Shown here piece after piece: positions 26,271 to 42,370 of a stretch of DNA of 42,500 bases (the stretch's first letter is position 1; each line of letters begins with the position of its first letter). The notes under the pieces are model-generated. The model ran no database searches and was not told where the DNA came from. It worked only from the letters and a program-made list of their open reading frames with translations. The stretch covers positions 1 through 42,500 of the forward strand of contig SEYY01022267.1 of NCBI GenBank assembly GCA_009176605.1, in the 5' to 3' direction. Source of the stretch: Armadillidium nasatum. Lineage: Eukaryota > Arthropoda > Malacostraca > Isopoda > Armadillidiidae. A program made the translations under genes and the position numbers.

Positions 26271-27898
26271 TTCCTAAAATTTGTAAAGAGGTCAAAAGCA
26301 CTGAAATTTAAGGTTAAGAAAATCAGATATAAGGTTTATTTAATTGTAAGGAAGGAGTAGAATAGCCAACATTCACTTAAATTAATGATTATATGCATTT
26401 TCTATAAAAAAAAAAAAAAAAAAATTACAGTTTTGTATAGTTAAAGTTTAAAAAAAGTACAAAAATTAAAAAAAAAAAATATTCTAATTCATAATAGTGA
26501 TTCAACTGGTTTACTTAAGTAAGACCCTAAGGTAAAGTTTGAAAAAATGTAGGATATAAAATTATCAATTTAACCTGTATTTATACATATCATTGTTATT
26601 TTATTGCCATGTATCAAACTTGTATCATTTAGCTGCATTATTTAAAAATTATTTTTTTTTTTATACTTTCAGTCAATATGGTAAAAGATCAGCTTCTGCA
26701 GTATTTGAATACTTTACAATGTTTCAGGATAGGCTCGAAATAGCTAAATGTTAACATCTGCAGTCAGAAAATTAGAAGAGAACCTCCGGGTGCTACAAGT
26801 AAAAAAATTTCACCAAATCTTTTTGGAGTATCTAAAATCAAAACACAAAGATGAACATTCACTAGCAGAAAAGGAGGTCAAAAGAAACAGAAAAAGAAAA
26901 AAAATCTTAATTTTCTTATATTTTGTTTGAAATTTTTTTTTATTATTTGACTGATTAAGCTGAAATTTTCAAAGTATGTGAATTTTTTCATGAAGTTCTG
27001 AGTTGATTTCGAGCATTTTTTTTGAGTCTATAACGGTTTGAAACTTATTTGGACCCAAAGTTGAAAAAAATGAATAACTGGATCAAACCACTGGTCCACA
27101 TGAGCTGAAAATTTAGCTGAATACCTTTGCCCCAATTTCTTGCATTGGTGGGAATAGGTTTTTGATATCACGTCTAGAAAAAAGTTATATAAGCACTTGA
27201 AAAAAAATTTGCAAAAATCGTACCCTTCTGGAGGAAAAAATTATTTATAAAAAACGCTACCTACTATTTTCTTTTATTTGTGAATATTGTTTAGAAGAGT
27301 GCAGGGTAACAATATTTATTTAGTGCATATTTAAATGCTCTTTGTTTGAAGCGAGATATAGCCTCTCAAACTTTGGGAATTTTTGAAATTTGCCCAAAAA
27401 TGAACCTTTTTGAAGGCTATAGCTCCACCCCTCCTCTATACACACCAAAAATAGGAAATGTCATAGTTGTATTTTTTTTTTTTTAAATTTGTCTGAAAAG
27501 GTGGATTTTTTTAGTTCAAAAAATTTTCCTTTTCTATAGTTGATCAGTTTTTGGCTTATAACATTTTTCCTATAACTCTGGGAACAAAAGTCTATTAGAG
27601 ACTTTTGTATCCCATTTAATTTTGAATAAATAGTCCAATTTTCAGCTCATTCTAAAAAGTGGTTTAGCACCGCCATTCAATTAAAAAAGGGTAAAATTTC
27701 AAAAAAAAAAAAAAAATAAATAAACTTTTAACCATAATAGACTCGGAAAAACGCTAGAAATGGACTTTTCTTACCGGTAAAAAATCTATATAACTGAAAG
27801 TTTCAGCAGAATGGGCTGAAAATTAAAAAAAAAAAAAAAAATTTAAGTATAATTTGCCATTTTAACCCCGGCCGGCAACCCCGGTTTTCCCTGATTTT

Positions 27899-27976
27899 TG
27901 GCCGGGGCCGGGGCCGGGGCCGGGGTCAGTAAAAATGGCCGGGGTTGGCCGGGGCCGGGGCCGGGGCCGGGGCCCC
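27899..27976. repeat. (GGGGCC)n hexamer array, right
   Basis: Two runs of the hexamer (about 4 and 5 units) separated by 'gtcagtaaaaat', mirroring the composition but not the orientation of the left array. Confidence 0.95.
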
Positions 27977-27984
27977 GGTCGGTT

Positions 27985-28114
<130 letters not shown>

Positions 28115-28116
28115 GC

Positions 28117-28470
28117 AAAGACCAGAAGAATATCAATTTTCATTAGAGTTGGGAAATTCTCAGGACGAACCAAACTGTAAGCAACATGCCCATCTGTATG
28201 TACCGCCTTTGAAAGTGTGAAATTCGAAGAAAGTTGGGTAAATATATTAAGTTAGTTCCAGGTTTTACCACTAGATTATATGTAAGATTGAGAATAGCAG
28301 TTGAGTCTGGCGTCAGAAAGTTGGACAGAAAATGATGAATGAGTCTGTGTAGAACGGCTTTTCGGATGTGATATTCTCATTGAAGGAGGTATGCAACTTG
28401 AGATTTCAGAAGAGCATTTTCTGTTTTTGTATACATAAATTCGGTTGGGAGTTAAGAACAGCGTCACGGT
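28117..28470 (-). pseudogene. Non-LTR retrotransposon 3' fragment
   Basis: The - strand frame 28467-28276 reads 'KCSSEISSCIPPSMRISH' and 'HSSFSVQLSDARLNCYSQSY', the counterpart of 'THSHPFSVQLSDP' type tail seen at 36100-36170 on the + strand ('HPFSVQLSDPSFNHYAKSY'). It is a short tail fragment without catalytic residues. Confidence 0.7.
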
Positions 28471-28479
28471 CGATTTAGT

Positions 28480-28760
28480 TGAACTGTCTTTTATTGATTG
28501 GTATTCCTATCCATATAAGCGTTGCACCACTCACTCCATCTGACATTCATGTCCCTTACAAAAGTTTGGCAACTGCAGCACGCCCAAGAATTTTTCACTT
28601 ATTGAGTTTCCTAATTACTGTTTTTGCGTTGATAGGGTTTGCAGGACTGGTATTCAGCTAAGAAGTAACTTTTGTCTCCTTATTTTCTTATTTTTCGTGA
28701 CAGTCCTCCCCAATGCTCGTCTGTCTTTGTCACCCAATTTAGACTTACGTCCGCAGTGGT
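28480..28760 (-). pseudogene. Tc1/mariner-like transposase remnant, second copy
   Basis: The - strand reads 'VTKNKK', then in a neighbouring frame 'LNTSPANPINAKTVIRKLNK' and 'LGRAAVAKLL', matching the second helix-turn-helix of Tc1 transposases (AN-P-x-N/S-x-K-T-V-R-R-x-L-x-K ... GRAAVRKPLL). It is DNA-homologous to 23585-23830 on the other strand. The catalytic domain is absent and stops are present. Confidence 0.7.
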
Positions 28761-28961
28761 GTTAATCAAACAACAATTTTCCCTCTTGAGACTCTGTACG
28801 TTTGAACATATGTCACCTGTACTAGCGCAGAATGTTAACTACAGATCAACGGACGTTTCTTACCAAATTTATAAGTTACACTCAGGTACCTCTTTGATTT
28901 CGGGTAGTCGACGTGAATATTTACCAATTCTTTAATTTACTTAATCTATATTTTTGTTCAA

Positions 28962-29547
<586 letters not shown>

Positions 29548-32500
29548 TTAGGTGTGACAGCCAACATTTATAAATCTACGGGTACAGTAATTTCGGTAGA
29601 ATGGAGGTGGTCTGACACATTCATTTATGTAGTACCCACATTGTCCGTTTGAAGTTTTAATCACTTTTGGACTTCCCTCTTTTGTTTCATAGATATTTCC
29701 ATTTATTTGTGCATAACTAGATCTTGGAATACTTAATTTTTCGCTAAAGACTTCTTTTCTACCAGTATCTGAAAGCTTGCCTTGTGATCTTTGCCTCGGG
29801 TTTGAAAGTTGTCTAGATAGAGAACTTAATGTAATTTGAACTCCATCACCAAAATTGGGATTTATTTTAGATGCTGCCTCTGGACCACTAACTGAAGCAA
29901 ATACAGGACCTGCATATGGTCTTTGAGGGGTAAGATTTATTCTTGCGTTATATCCTTGTACAGCCTTCTTAGATTCGAAATTTACAGGAAGTTGATGACC
30001 AAGTACCACCCTACCTCTAAAACCAGGAGGAACTTTGTATCCGGGAGCACCTGGAATTTTTTCTCCTGGACCTATTGGAGTACCTTCTCTCTGATAAAAC
30101 TGTTTTCGTTCGTCATTATTATTTATAGTGAGCACACGTATATTAGGATAACCAGGCTGAGAAGCATTCAGATGTTGTATTTGACCTGCTGCACCGGGAG
30201 TAATTACTTGTGCTCTCTCTGTTGTTATTAAACTTGTGCCTGAGCTTCCTAGCCTATCATTTATGATTGTTTTAGGATTGTTATTGGTACTTTGGTATCT
30301 TGGTCTTTGAAAAACAATATCATTTATGTTAGGAACAGTAGGTAACTGCTGTTCCGGACCATAACTATTTCTAGGTGTATTTTGATTATATAATGGATAG
30401 TTCAGATGTATATCGGGTGTGTTTGAATCGAAATTTTCTTCGAAAGGCATAGGTACTTGGGAACCTTGAAATGAAAATGATGAGGTTGGATTATAATTAT
30501 ATACAGGATAATTTTCGTTTGGTATTTCATGTTTGAGACCATTATCATTTCCAGTCATTGGCGGTTGAGTATTTAAGAATTTGCTTGTATTGGCTTCGTA
30601 ATTTCTGTTAGCTAAAGAGCTTATAGAGGAATTATGGGATGGTGTAACAAGATTTGTCGAATGTAAATTGGTCTCCAAAGGTATTTCGGTAGAAACTTGA
30701 GGTGTTTGCAAATTGGGCCCAGGTAAATTCCTCATTTTATATTCCGGGTTATCTTTACCAACATCAGGATAGCCACCAATTTCCCATGATTCTGATGGGT
30801 TAACAGGATTCATCCAGTGAAAGCCATTATCTGAAGATGCTTGTAAAGAGACTTGTGGGTTTTGCAAAATGGGTACATTGCGAATTTCTAGTATTATAAT
30901 CCGGGGGTCTATTACTAATCATAAGATTGTTAAAATCATTGACATTGGTGCCCTTACTAACAAAAGAATAGTTATTTTCCTTGATGTCTTTGTTAACAAC
31001 AGGATAGTTATAATTTTTAGTATCTTTACCATCAAAATGATAGTTATAATCGTTAACGCCGTTATTAACAGAGGGATGCGAATAATCCTTGGGGTCTTTG
31101 TTAAAAAAAGGATAGTTATTCTCCTTGGTGCCTTTACCAATAAGTGAATAGTTATAATCCTTGGTGTCTTTACTAATTGTAAGGATAATTCGAGGTTTTT
31201 CGTGATTCTGAAACAGGGTTTATGGAGTGAAAACCATTCTCTGAAGGAACTTCTACGGAAACTTGTGGTTTCAGGTAAATCGGTTCCTTGTGAATTTCTA
31301 ATTTTATAATCTGTAGTATCTTTATTTACCAAGTGATTGGTGGCAATCTTTCTTGATTCCGATTCTGAATGCTCATGCTTGGACAAAGTATTTGAAAACC
31401 CATTAAAATCATTTCCACTGAAATCATTTGTTGGAAACTTATTTGAATTGGTTATTATTCCGTTTTGATTCACAGGGGTGAGTGTCGGAGGAAGCAAATG
31501 TCTATTATTATAAGAATCTATTAAAACCGACGAATATGGCTGATACACTAAATTTGCATCGTTGTACGATTGTTCAGTACTCGTTTTATCGTTTCCATTA
31601 AACAAGCTAGCTTCATTTGGAACTTTCGGTGTTTCAAAAGTGTATTGCCAGTTTTGATTTTGGCCAAAGTTCTCAAAATTTCGGTTGTTGAGTTCTTTTT
31701 CCTTTTGTTTTAAATTCCTTATCAGTGTGATAATCATTATTATGTTCGTTAAAATTCGTGTCATAATATGGAAACTCTTCGGAAAATCCTTCGAAATTTT
31801 CTTCAATGTTTTTAGGAATTATGTCTGGTGCTTGTGTTAATAATTCTCCAGGACCCGGAGGGGAACCGATTGTATTGAATGGAAATGTTACAAGCCCGAC
31901 TACTCCCTTTTCTTTTGGGTGCGAATGAGTTTGTTTATTTGATATAGTAGGTGAACTTTCAAAGCTTACTTTTGCATTAATTTTCAGTGATGGAGGACTC
32001 ATTTTGCAAAGTTTTCTTATTATATCCTTCAGCACCTGGTTGGTGAACTTTTTCCATGATATTGTCTATTAATCCCATTCCAAAAGGTTTCCTTTGAGAG
32101 TTGTTGTTCAAATCTGAATGGTATTTAGGAATGTTTTTATTTTCAAATGGATCAGCGTTATTTTTGGACTCATCTGGTGAATATAATTTGCTTTTCGCTT
32201 CTCCAAAAGAGAAACTGTTACTGTCATTTTTATATTTGTCATTGAAAGAACTAGTATTGTCACCCTTTTCGTAATGATATTGAGAATCTTTGTCAACATC
32301 TGCAATAACAAAGGCTTCTCCATTATGAGTAGAACTTTGCCCAATGGACAAACCGTTATCACTATTATCAACTTGAATAAATGCTTCTCCATCTCTTCCT
32401 GGAGCTATGGCAGAAGCACCTCCACCAGCTCCGTTACCAGTTCCTTGAATATGTGAATGAATAGATCCTCCTTTATCATCATACCCTTTGGCGGACGCAG

Positions 32501-33056
32501 CAAAATAACCTCCTTTGATTGCAGAACCAATAACGTGAGAGAAACTACCCTTACTGTTTCCTCTTATGGCAGCTCCAGCAATAGCTGCAGATATTGATGG
32601 CGTGTTTTCTTGGGCTTGTCTTACATGATTCAAGAGTAGGTTAAATCCCTTTGATAAATTATCATTACCAGGTTCAGCATTTTCATGAGACATTTCTTTA
32701 AATATTTTGAAATTCCCATCTGATTGCTCTTTATCAAAAATTTCATCCTCTGGAGGAGGATGGTTATCAATGGGGTTGGCACCATGTCTGTAAAATACCT
32801 GTCCATCTTTAACAATTTTATCTGGAAATTCAAAATCATTCTCTCCATCTTGATTAGAAGATGAAATCCTACTTTCATGGACCAAGATTTCTGTTGGCAA
32901 AGTTATTAGAAAGATAATTGTAGGGTTCCCTTGGATGATGGGGATCATTATTTTCATCAGAATGAAAGCTTGGATTTCCTCTTCTGGTCAGCATTAAGTT
33001 TGATGAATGGGGATCTTTATTTACCATGTGCATGTTCATCGTCATCGGATTTTGGC
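29548..33056 (-). pseudogene. Exon 3 of the - strand gene (seven frame segments)
   Basis: The acceptor 'atatcactag' lies directly after (AT)n. Frame segments from 5' to 3' on the - strand: 33056 to about 32890 ('NPMTMNMHMVNKDPHSSNLM'); about 32885 to 31990 ('SAAIAGAAIRGNSKGSFSHV', 'GNGAGGGASAIAPGRDGEAF'); about 31995 to 31700 ('GSPPGPGELLTQAPDIIPKN'); about 31695 to 31275 ('NLVYQPYSSVLIDSYNNRHL'); about 31272 to 31170 ('SENGFHSINPVSESRK'); about 31165 to 30870 ('SKDTKDYNYSLIGKGTKENN'); and about 30862 to 29548 ('PGAPGYKVPPGFRGRVVLG', ending 'FINVGCHT' and TAA). Each step moves the frame one base forward. The last segment alone is over 430 codons with no stop, so the damage is recent or artificial. 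Confidence 0.75.
30638..31312 (-). repeat. Three diverged copies of a coding repeat unit
   Basis: Units at about 31312-31205, 30901-30784 and 30747-30638 share Y-K/N-x-R-N, then about six residues, then P-Q-V-S-x-E/Q-x-P/S-x-E/D-x-x-x-H-x-x-N-P/L-V. Between the first two lies a shorter Asn/Tyr repeat built on K-D/G-T/I/P-K-D/E-N/Y-x-Y. DNA comparison shows units 1 and 2 each one base longer than unit 3 inside the unit. Confidence 0.7.
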
Positions 33057-33059
33057 CTA

Positions 33060-33185
<126 letters not shown>

Positions 33186-33207
33186 TAATAAAAAAAAAAA
33201 AAAAAAA

Positions 33208-33483
<276 letters not shown>

Positions 33484-34770
33484 ATATAGGTCAGTAAGGC
33501 CACCACTTGGGAGTGGGTGGCTTCCGGTGATGGGGTTGTGCCACCAACAATCTGCACCCTTCTTGTTCTGATGCACTGTCTATTTTTTTCATTAATTTCT
33601 GCAAAATTCGCGGTCTACACTCCAATTTTCACTTTGTTGAACATCACTTTTCTACTTCTAGACCTCACCTCTTATTCTTGAACGAAACTCAGATGTTCGA
33701 GCGTTCTGATAGCAAACTATTTTCTGTTTCCTCCTACCGTATCTATCCTCAATTTTCAGCCAAAGGCGATTGTTGTTCATACGTGCCCAACGATGTCGTT
33801 TGTTCTCATGTCTCTAATTTGGAATCTTCTCAATTCTGCACCTTATGGCTCAGGCTCTGATCTGGCCACTCTACGACTAAATTAATTGGTTCTATTTATT
33901 TATCTAATAATTCTACTGACTATCCTAAATTCTTCGATTATTTAAACTCCAAAATAGAGCACATGGTCTTTTTCTCCTTTCTCTGAAATCATCATATTAG
34001 GTGATTTCACTGTTCACCACCGCCAATGGCTTTCTTCTAGTTCTCATGATATAGCGATGAACGGGCCTACCATTTCTCTATCCAAAACGACCTTGAGCAG
34101 TTGGTGCAGCTCCCTACTCGTATCTCTGATCTGATCGCCTTGGAGATGAACCCAACATTCTAGACCTTTTTTTTAACTTCTAATCCTTCTCCTTATACTG
34201 TTAAACTCTTTCCTCCTCCGAGTTCCTCCGATCACCTTCTTATCTCTGTATCCTCTTCTATCTCCAAGTCTTCCGCAGGAAAGACCCCCTTCTATTGAAA
34301 GGAAGTGTTTGTGGCATTTTGGTGCAGCAAGCTGATGGGACCTTTGGTGGTATTTCTTTGATTTCCAATGGACTGATTATTAATTTCGTGGAAGGGGTCC
34401 CTCGGAGTGTGCAGAACGCATTACTGAGGTGATTCTCTCTGGCATTGAGGCTTACGTTCCATTTTCTTTCCCTTCTACTAAAACTAATAAACCTTGGTTT
34501 AACTCCGCTTGTTCTCGCGCTATCCGCCGTATGGATGTTGCCTTCAGGGATTACCATCGTCTTCAAATTCCATAAACTCACGCAACTTATATTTCATCCC
34601 GAAATCGTACAAAATCTATGCTTCGTAATAGTGAAAACTCTTTTCTCCGAATGAATAATAGTTTGAATGTTGAGAAGGGGCTCCACTTTTTCTGGCAGTG
34701 GTAGATTGTAAACACGCGTCCAGTAGGAAGAAAATGTTGAAGATGATACGCACACATACATGCACTCATG

Positions 34771-34908
<138 letters not shown>

Positions 34909-35271
34909 TCCCAGGAAGGGTTTTCACCATGTCAGTAGAACCATCATTTTTCTTCTCCATCTGCTCTTAAAAGCCCCTCTTCCAGAGCTCTTTAAAAGAT
35001 CCTGTTTTTCGACTCGTTGGTTTCGATGCTATTCCTTGAGTTATATAAACTCTCCGGTAAGATTTTTACCCTTTCAGTTGTTCCAGCATTGTTTTCCATC
35101 TAACCTTTAAACGTTCTCTCCTAGAGCTCCAGAATATTATTCTTCTCGGAGCTATGGTTTCCCATACTGGTTCTGGAGTTGTTGCAAGCCGATAGTAGAG
35201 TAACCACAGGGCCGGCTGGCTAGTCCTGTCGCCCTTGCTTTTGGTTCTAATTACATAATCCTATCTTGTCG

Positions 35272-35500
<229 letters not shown>

Positions 35501-36344
35501 TTAAGTTTATAAAAGACTCAAGGAGGATAGCCTTGGAGCAACTGACTTCTCATCTTTCTCATATTTCAAATTGGAGCAGAGAAATCAAGATCGTTTTCAA
35601 TTCCTCCAAAACCGTATTCCTCCATCTCTCTACTCGACACAGCCTTCCATACCACTATGATGTCTTCTTCGAAAACAAGTAACTCAAACCTTCATCTCTT
35701 CTTAATATTCTCGGCGTATCCTTTTCTCGTGATCTTTCTTGGAAAGATCACATTACTTCTCATTCTAAACAAACCTCTAAGAATTGGATGTTCTGAGGCT
35801 CCTTCAGAATTTCTTCACTCCAAACCAGTTGCTTACTTTTTCATAGGGGTGTTGTTCGCATCTGTATGTAGTGTGCATCACACATCTCCGTGATTTCCCT
35901 TATATAGCTCTCCTTAAAAATGTGGAGTCTAGGGCTTTTCGTCTTATAAACTCTTCTGCTCTCACTAATTCTCTCCAATCTCTTTCTACCCGTCGAATTG
36001 TTTCGTCACTCTCTCTACACTATCTCTATTAAGCTCTTCTGAACTCTTCCGTCGTATACCTCCTCCATTGAGAAAGGCTCATGTGACATGCCTTCCTACC
36101 CAGTCTCATCCTTTCTCTGTACAACTCTCTGACCCCAGCTTTAACCACTATGCTAAATCTTACATGTACTCTACTGGTAAACTCTGGAACACAATCCCTT
36201 TATCTATTTTCCCAACTTCCTATGACTTAAACACCTTTAAACGTCGTGTATCGGGATATGTCGGCCTTAAATTAACTAGATTTTTTATTTTCTCCCTAAC
36301 TCTGGCGCAAATTTTATTGACCTCTGGCCTTTGCCCACAAGAGG

Positions 36345-36727
<383 letters not shown>

Positions 36728-36738
36728 CCTTGGTAGGC

Positions 36739-37017
<279 letters not shown>

Positions 37018-37072
37018 CCCATTATCTCTGAAATATATTCCAAATACAAAATTATTTTGAAAATAAGTATAC

Positions 37073-37363
37073 CTTCTTCCCTGAAATGAAAATCCTTCCG
37101 ATGGTGATGATCGTTCTGTAGGTGACGATCATTTTGCGGAAGATGATGAAGGTTCTCATCCTGTGAGAGATAAGGATTATCATGATTTCGTGAGAGATGA
37201 TGATGATCCTCTCGGGAACGATGAAGATCCGCATGGGAACGATGATCCTCATGGGGATTATAATGAGAATTTCTGTTCTGATACTTTCCCATGTGATATG
37301 CATTGTTATATGACCGAATGTATCTGTCGTGCCCATTTATATTGCGCTTCTCATTGCTTTTAT
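37073..37363 (-). CDS. Exon 2 of the - strand gene, His-rich
   Basis: 291 nt, acceptor 'gtattcaacag', donor 'gaagaag/gtatac', in frame throughout. It encodes 97 residues, about 18 of them His, with runs such as '[20 protein letters not shown]' and '[17 protein letters not shown]'. The DNA contains short near-repeats of a 'cgttccc...gat' unit, so the His-rich part probably grew by slippage. Clustered His could bind metal; that is speculation. Confidence 0.72.
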
Positions 37364-37939
37364 CTGTTGAATACAAAAAAGATTAATAAATAGTTAACAA
37401 TTAGAAACTTAATGAGTATCGATATTTCATTGGACAATTTCACTGCAAACTTTTGTAAATAACTTTTGTTCCAGGTAAACAAAGTTTAAAGACAGCATTG
37501 AGCTTTTGAGGCAGTTAGTGAGTTTGCTAAATAGGTAAACTAAAAACAAGGTTCTCATTTGGTATTCAAAAACAGTGAAATCTTTGAAATGGAAATTATA
37601 TTATAATTTTTTTAATTTCCATCACATCTTCATCAAATTTTCAGAAAAGCTTTAATTGGTCAAGTTTTGAAACTTCAGAAAAAGGCTATAATTTTTTTTT
37701 TCTTTAGAGGTGTTCTAAGTAAAAATTTTAACTTTATTCCTCCTGAAAATATCAAAAAAGTATAAAAATACATGATACGGATTATTATTATTTTTAATTT
37801 TTCATGCGTCGTAGGACCGAAAATTTAATGTTAAAATTAATGTTGAAAACTGTCCAACATGACACAACTATCTAATCGATAAACATCTACAGTTATATCA
37901 GCAAACCTAAATAAGTTAATGAAATTAGTTAGTGCTCCC

Positions 37940-37991
<52 letters not shown>

Positions 37992-38225
37992 AGAACGCTT
38001 CAAGGCCTGGTTTAAAATATTCACTTAAATGTCACATAAAACCTCTGAGTCTTACGATATAAATTTGAACATTTTAACAGATAATCAATCGTTCTCATTC
38101 GTTTTTGTATTTTTAGTCAAAAATAAATTTAAAAACAAAAAACAAGTTTTTAAAACATTATTCATGATTTCATTTTTCTTTAGAGCTCGTTTACATTTTA
38201 GTGTATTATAGTGATTGTAATCGAA
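37364..38225. other. Intron 1 of the - strand gene, left part
   Basis: AT-rich, no gene. It contains a C11 run joined to a T37 run at 37937-37984. The small frames here have no recognisable content. Confidence 0.6.
37937..37984. repeat. C11-T37 homopolymer pair
   Basis: Eleven C followed directly by about 37 T. Lengths in assemblies at such runs are unreliable. Confidence 0.9.
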
Positions 38226-40701
<2,476 letters not shown>

Positions 40702-40878
40702 AAAATATAAAAAAATTACTTTGCTTCCTTAATTTAAAAATTTATTAAATTTAAATTTAAACAAAGAAATAGTGATTTAAATTGAAAAAAAAAATTTAGT
40801 TTCTTAATTATTTAAATTTTCAAGTTCAAAAAAAAAAAATAAAAAGAGAGAGAGAGAGGAGTTTTATTAAGGTATTAC

Positions 40879-41029
40879 CTTGTGCATCAGAATGTCCCCT
40901 ACTTATTGGATGCTTTTCGTCACTCTTCTCTGCATTACGAATATCGTGAACTATTTGGTCTCTGTTTAGTAAAGAATGATTTCCATTTGAAAGTTGAAGT
41001 TGATTTAAAGAACCTTGATGGCCATGAAT
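40879..41029 (-). CDS. Exon 1 (first one visible) of the - strand gene
   Basis: 151 nt, acceptor 'cttttatacag', donor 'gcacaag/gtaat'. It reads 'IHGHQGSLNQLQLSNGNHSL' through 'ISRGHSDAQ' without a stop and leaves one base that exon 2 completes to Asp. The composition (His, Asn, Gln, Ser) matches exon 2. The upstream exon with the start codon and any signal peptide was not found. Confidence 0.6.
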
Positions 41030-41129
41030 CTGTATAAAAGATTTATATAGTGTTAGGTTTAGCAGGAACATTCCCCTACACTCTTATGTTCAATGCTTAT
41101 ATACTTTCGAACCTCGCTTTAGACTCTAA

Positions 41130-41178
41130 AGTACGCTGGAGATAAACTCTATAGTTTAGAGTTTATCTCCAGCGTACT
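41130..41178. repeat. Perfect 21-bp inverted repeat with 7-nt loop
   Basis: Bases 41130-41150 and 41158-41178 are exact reverse complements. The core word is 'gtacgctggagataaactct'. It could form a stable hairpin on either strand. It lies about 100 bp upstream (in - strand terms) of the exon at 41029. Confidence 0.95.
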
Positions 41179-41439
41179 CACAATTATTTACTGAATACTT
41201 TCTGAACTTGTTCGTTTGACACAACCACCTCTCCACCTTCATACTTACCCCATAATACTATACACAAACACTCGGATGCATTATTTTAATAGTTTAACAC
41301 TGCTTCGTAGAAGCTTGGAAAGGCAGCAGAAAAATTTGTGACCCTCGTCCACCCCTATTTCATCATCGTTGAAAGATTCATGGCCCCTGGTAATTGATTG
41401 GGTTGTTGACATAAGACTTCGCCTCGTCTTGCTCTGGTA
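41179..41439. other. Non-coding spacer
   Basis: No supported feature. It lies upstream of the visible exons of the - strand gene, and no start-codon exon could be chosen. Confidence 0.4.
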
Positions 41440-42370
41440 CTTTGTCTTCGTTCATCATAATTTCTGTGAAATTCGAGGTTTTTATCTTAATTTGCACTTT
41501 GTTTAACACCATCTTTCTTCTTGATTTCACCTCTTATTCTTAAGCAAAACTCATGTGTCTTGGTGCTGCGAAAGCAACACTTTTACTGTTCCATCTTACC
41601 AACCTATCCTCAATTTTCATACAAAGATGGTAGTTGCGTATAAGTGCGCAAAGATGATATGAGTTCTGATCACTAATTTGCAGTTTACTTGTCTTCGGGT
41701 GTTTTCGTAAATCTATTAGGTTTTGTTTATTTTTTATTTATCCACTAACTATACTGACTACCAAAAATCCATGTTTTTTTTTTTTTTTTTTTAACTCATG
41801 ATTCTTGTGTCCTGTCTCTATCGGCTATTAAAAAATCTTATACTATCTAGAACTGTCAAACTAAATATAATTCTTTTGTCTTTTCCTTTCTCTGAAATTA
41901 TTTTTTTGTAATTTCAATATTCATCACTTCAATGACTTTCCTCCAATTCTCAAGACCCAACTGGTGAACTCGACTTCTATTTCTCTATTCTACAGCAACC
42001 GTGATCAGATCGTGCAAGTCTGATCCTCTTGTAGATGGGTCCATCATTCTAGAATTTTAATTTCAAATTCTTCTCCTTATATTATTAAACACTTTCCACC
42101 CCTGGATTCGTCTGATCACCATTTTATCTCATATTATCTCCTATCTCTTCAAGTGTTATGTAGAAAAGGCCCTAACCTTTGGTGTGAAAATGATTTTGAC
42201 ACCCGTGCTGTAAATCGGGCTGACCTTCGATCGTACTTCTGTGATTATACTTGGAATGATCTTCCTTTAGCGGGAGGTCTCGTTTGGAGAGCACAGAATG
42301 GAAAATCGAGGTGGATTCTTTATTTCATGCATTCGTTTTACTTTCCTCCCAACTAAAATTCATAAATTAC
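41440..42370 (+). pseudogene. Non-LTR retrotransposon endonuclease region, heavily decayed
   Basis: It is homologous to 33590-34400. Pieces in different frames include 'HNFCEIRGFYLNLHFV', 'FHLLFLSKTHVSWC' (the N-E-T region changed), and near 41980-42200 counterparts of the 'LVQ...TRI' and 'SDH' parts ('SSDHHF'-like reading near 42110). A T18 run at about 41774-41791 interrupts it. No intact domain remains, and the rest would lie beyond the window. Confidence 0.6.

Noticed and set aside
26748..26930. Lys-rich 60-residue frame inside the GC-hexamer element
   Set aside because: It is short, low-complexity and matches no transposase pattern I know; kept only as a note in the element.
30919..31230. 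Ile/Leu/Thr-rich frame on the - strand that looks like membrane segments
   Set aside because: It is the wrong frame of the Asn/Tyr/Lys coding repeat; the frame one or two bases later matches the protein's composition.
32890..33010. Small intron removing part of exon 3 (donor 'atg/gtaaat', acceptor 'gccaacag')
   Set aside because: The resulting phase would not enter the downstream coding frame, and the skipped sequence looks coding.
29548..33056. Programmed +1 frameshifting at stop codons in the - strand gene
   Set aside because: At about 31273 and 30866 the internal repeats show the shift occurs well before the old frame meets a stop, so a stop-dependent mechanism does not fit all six sites.
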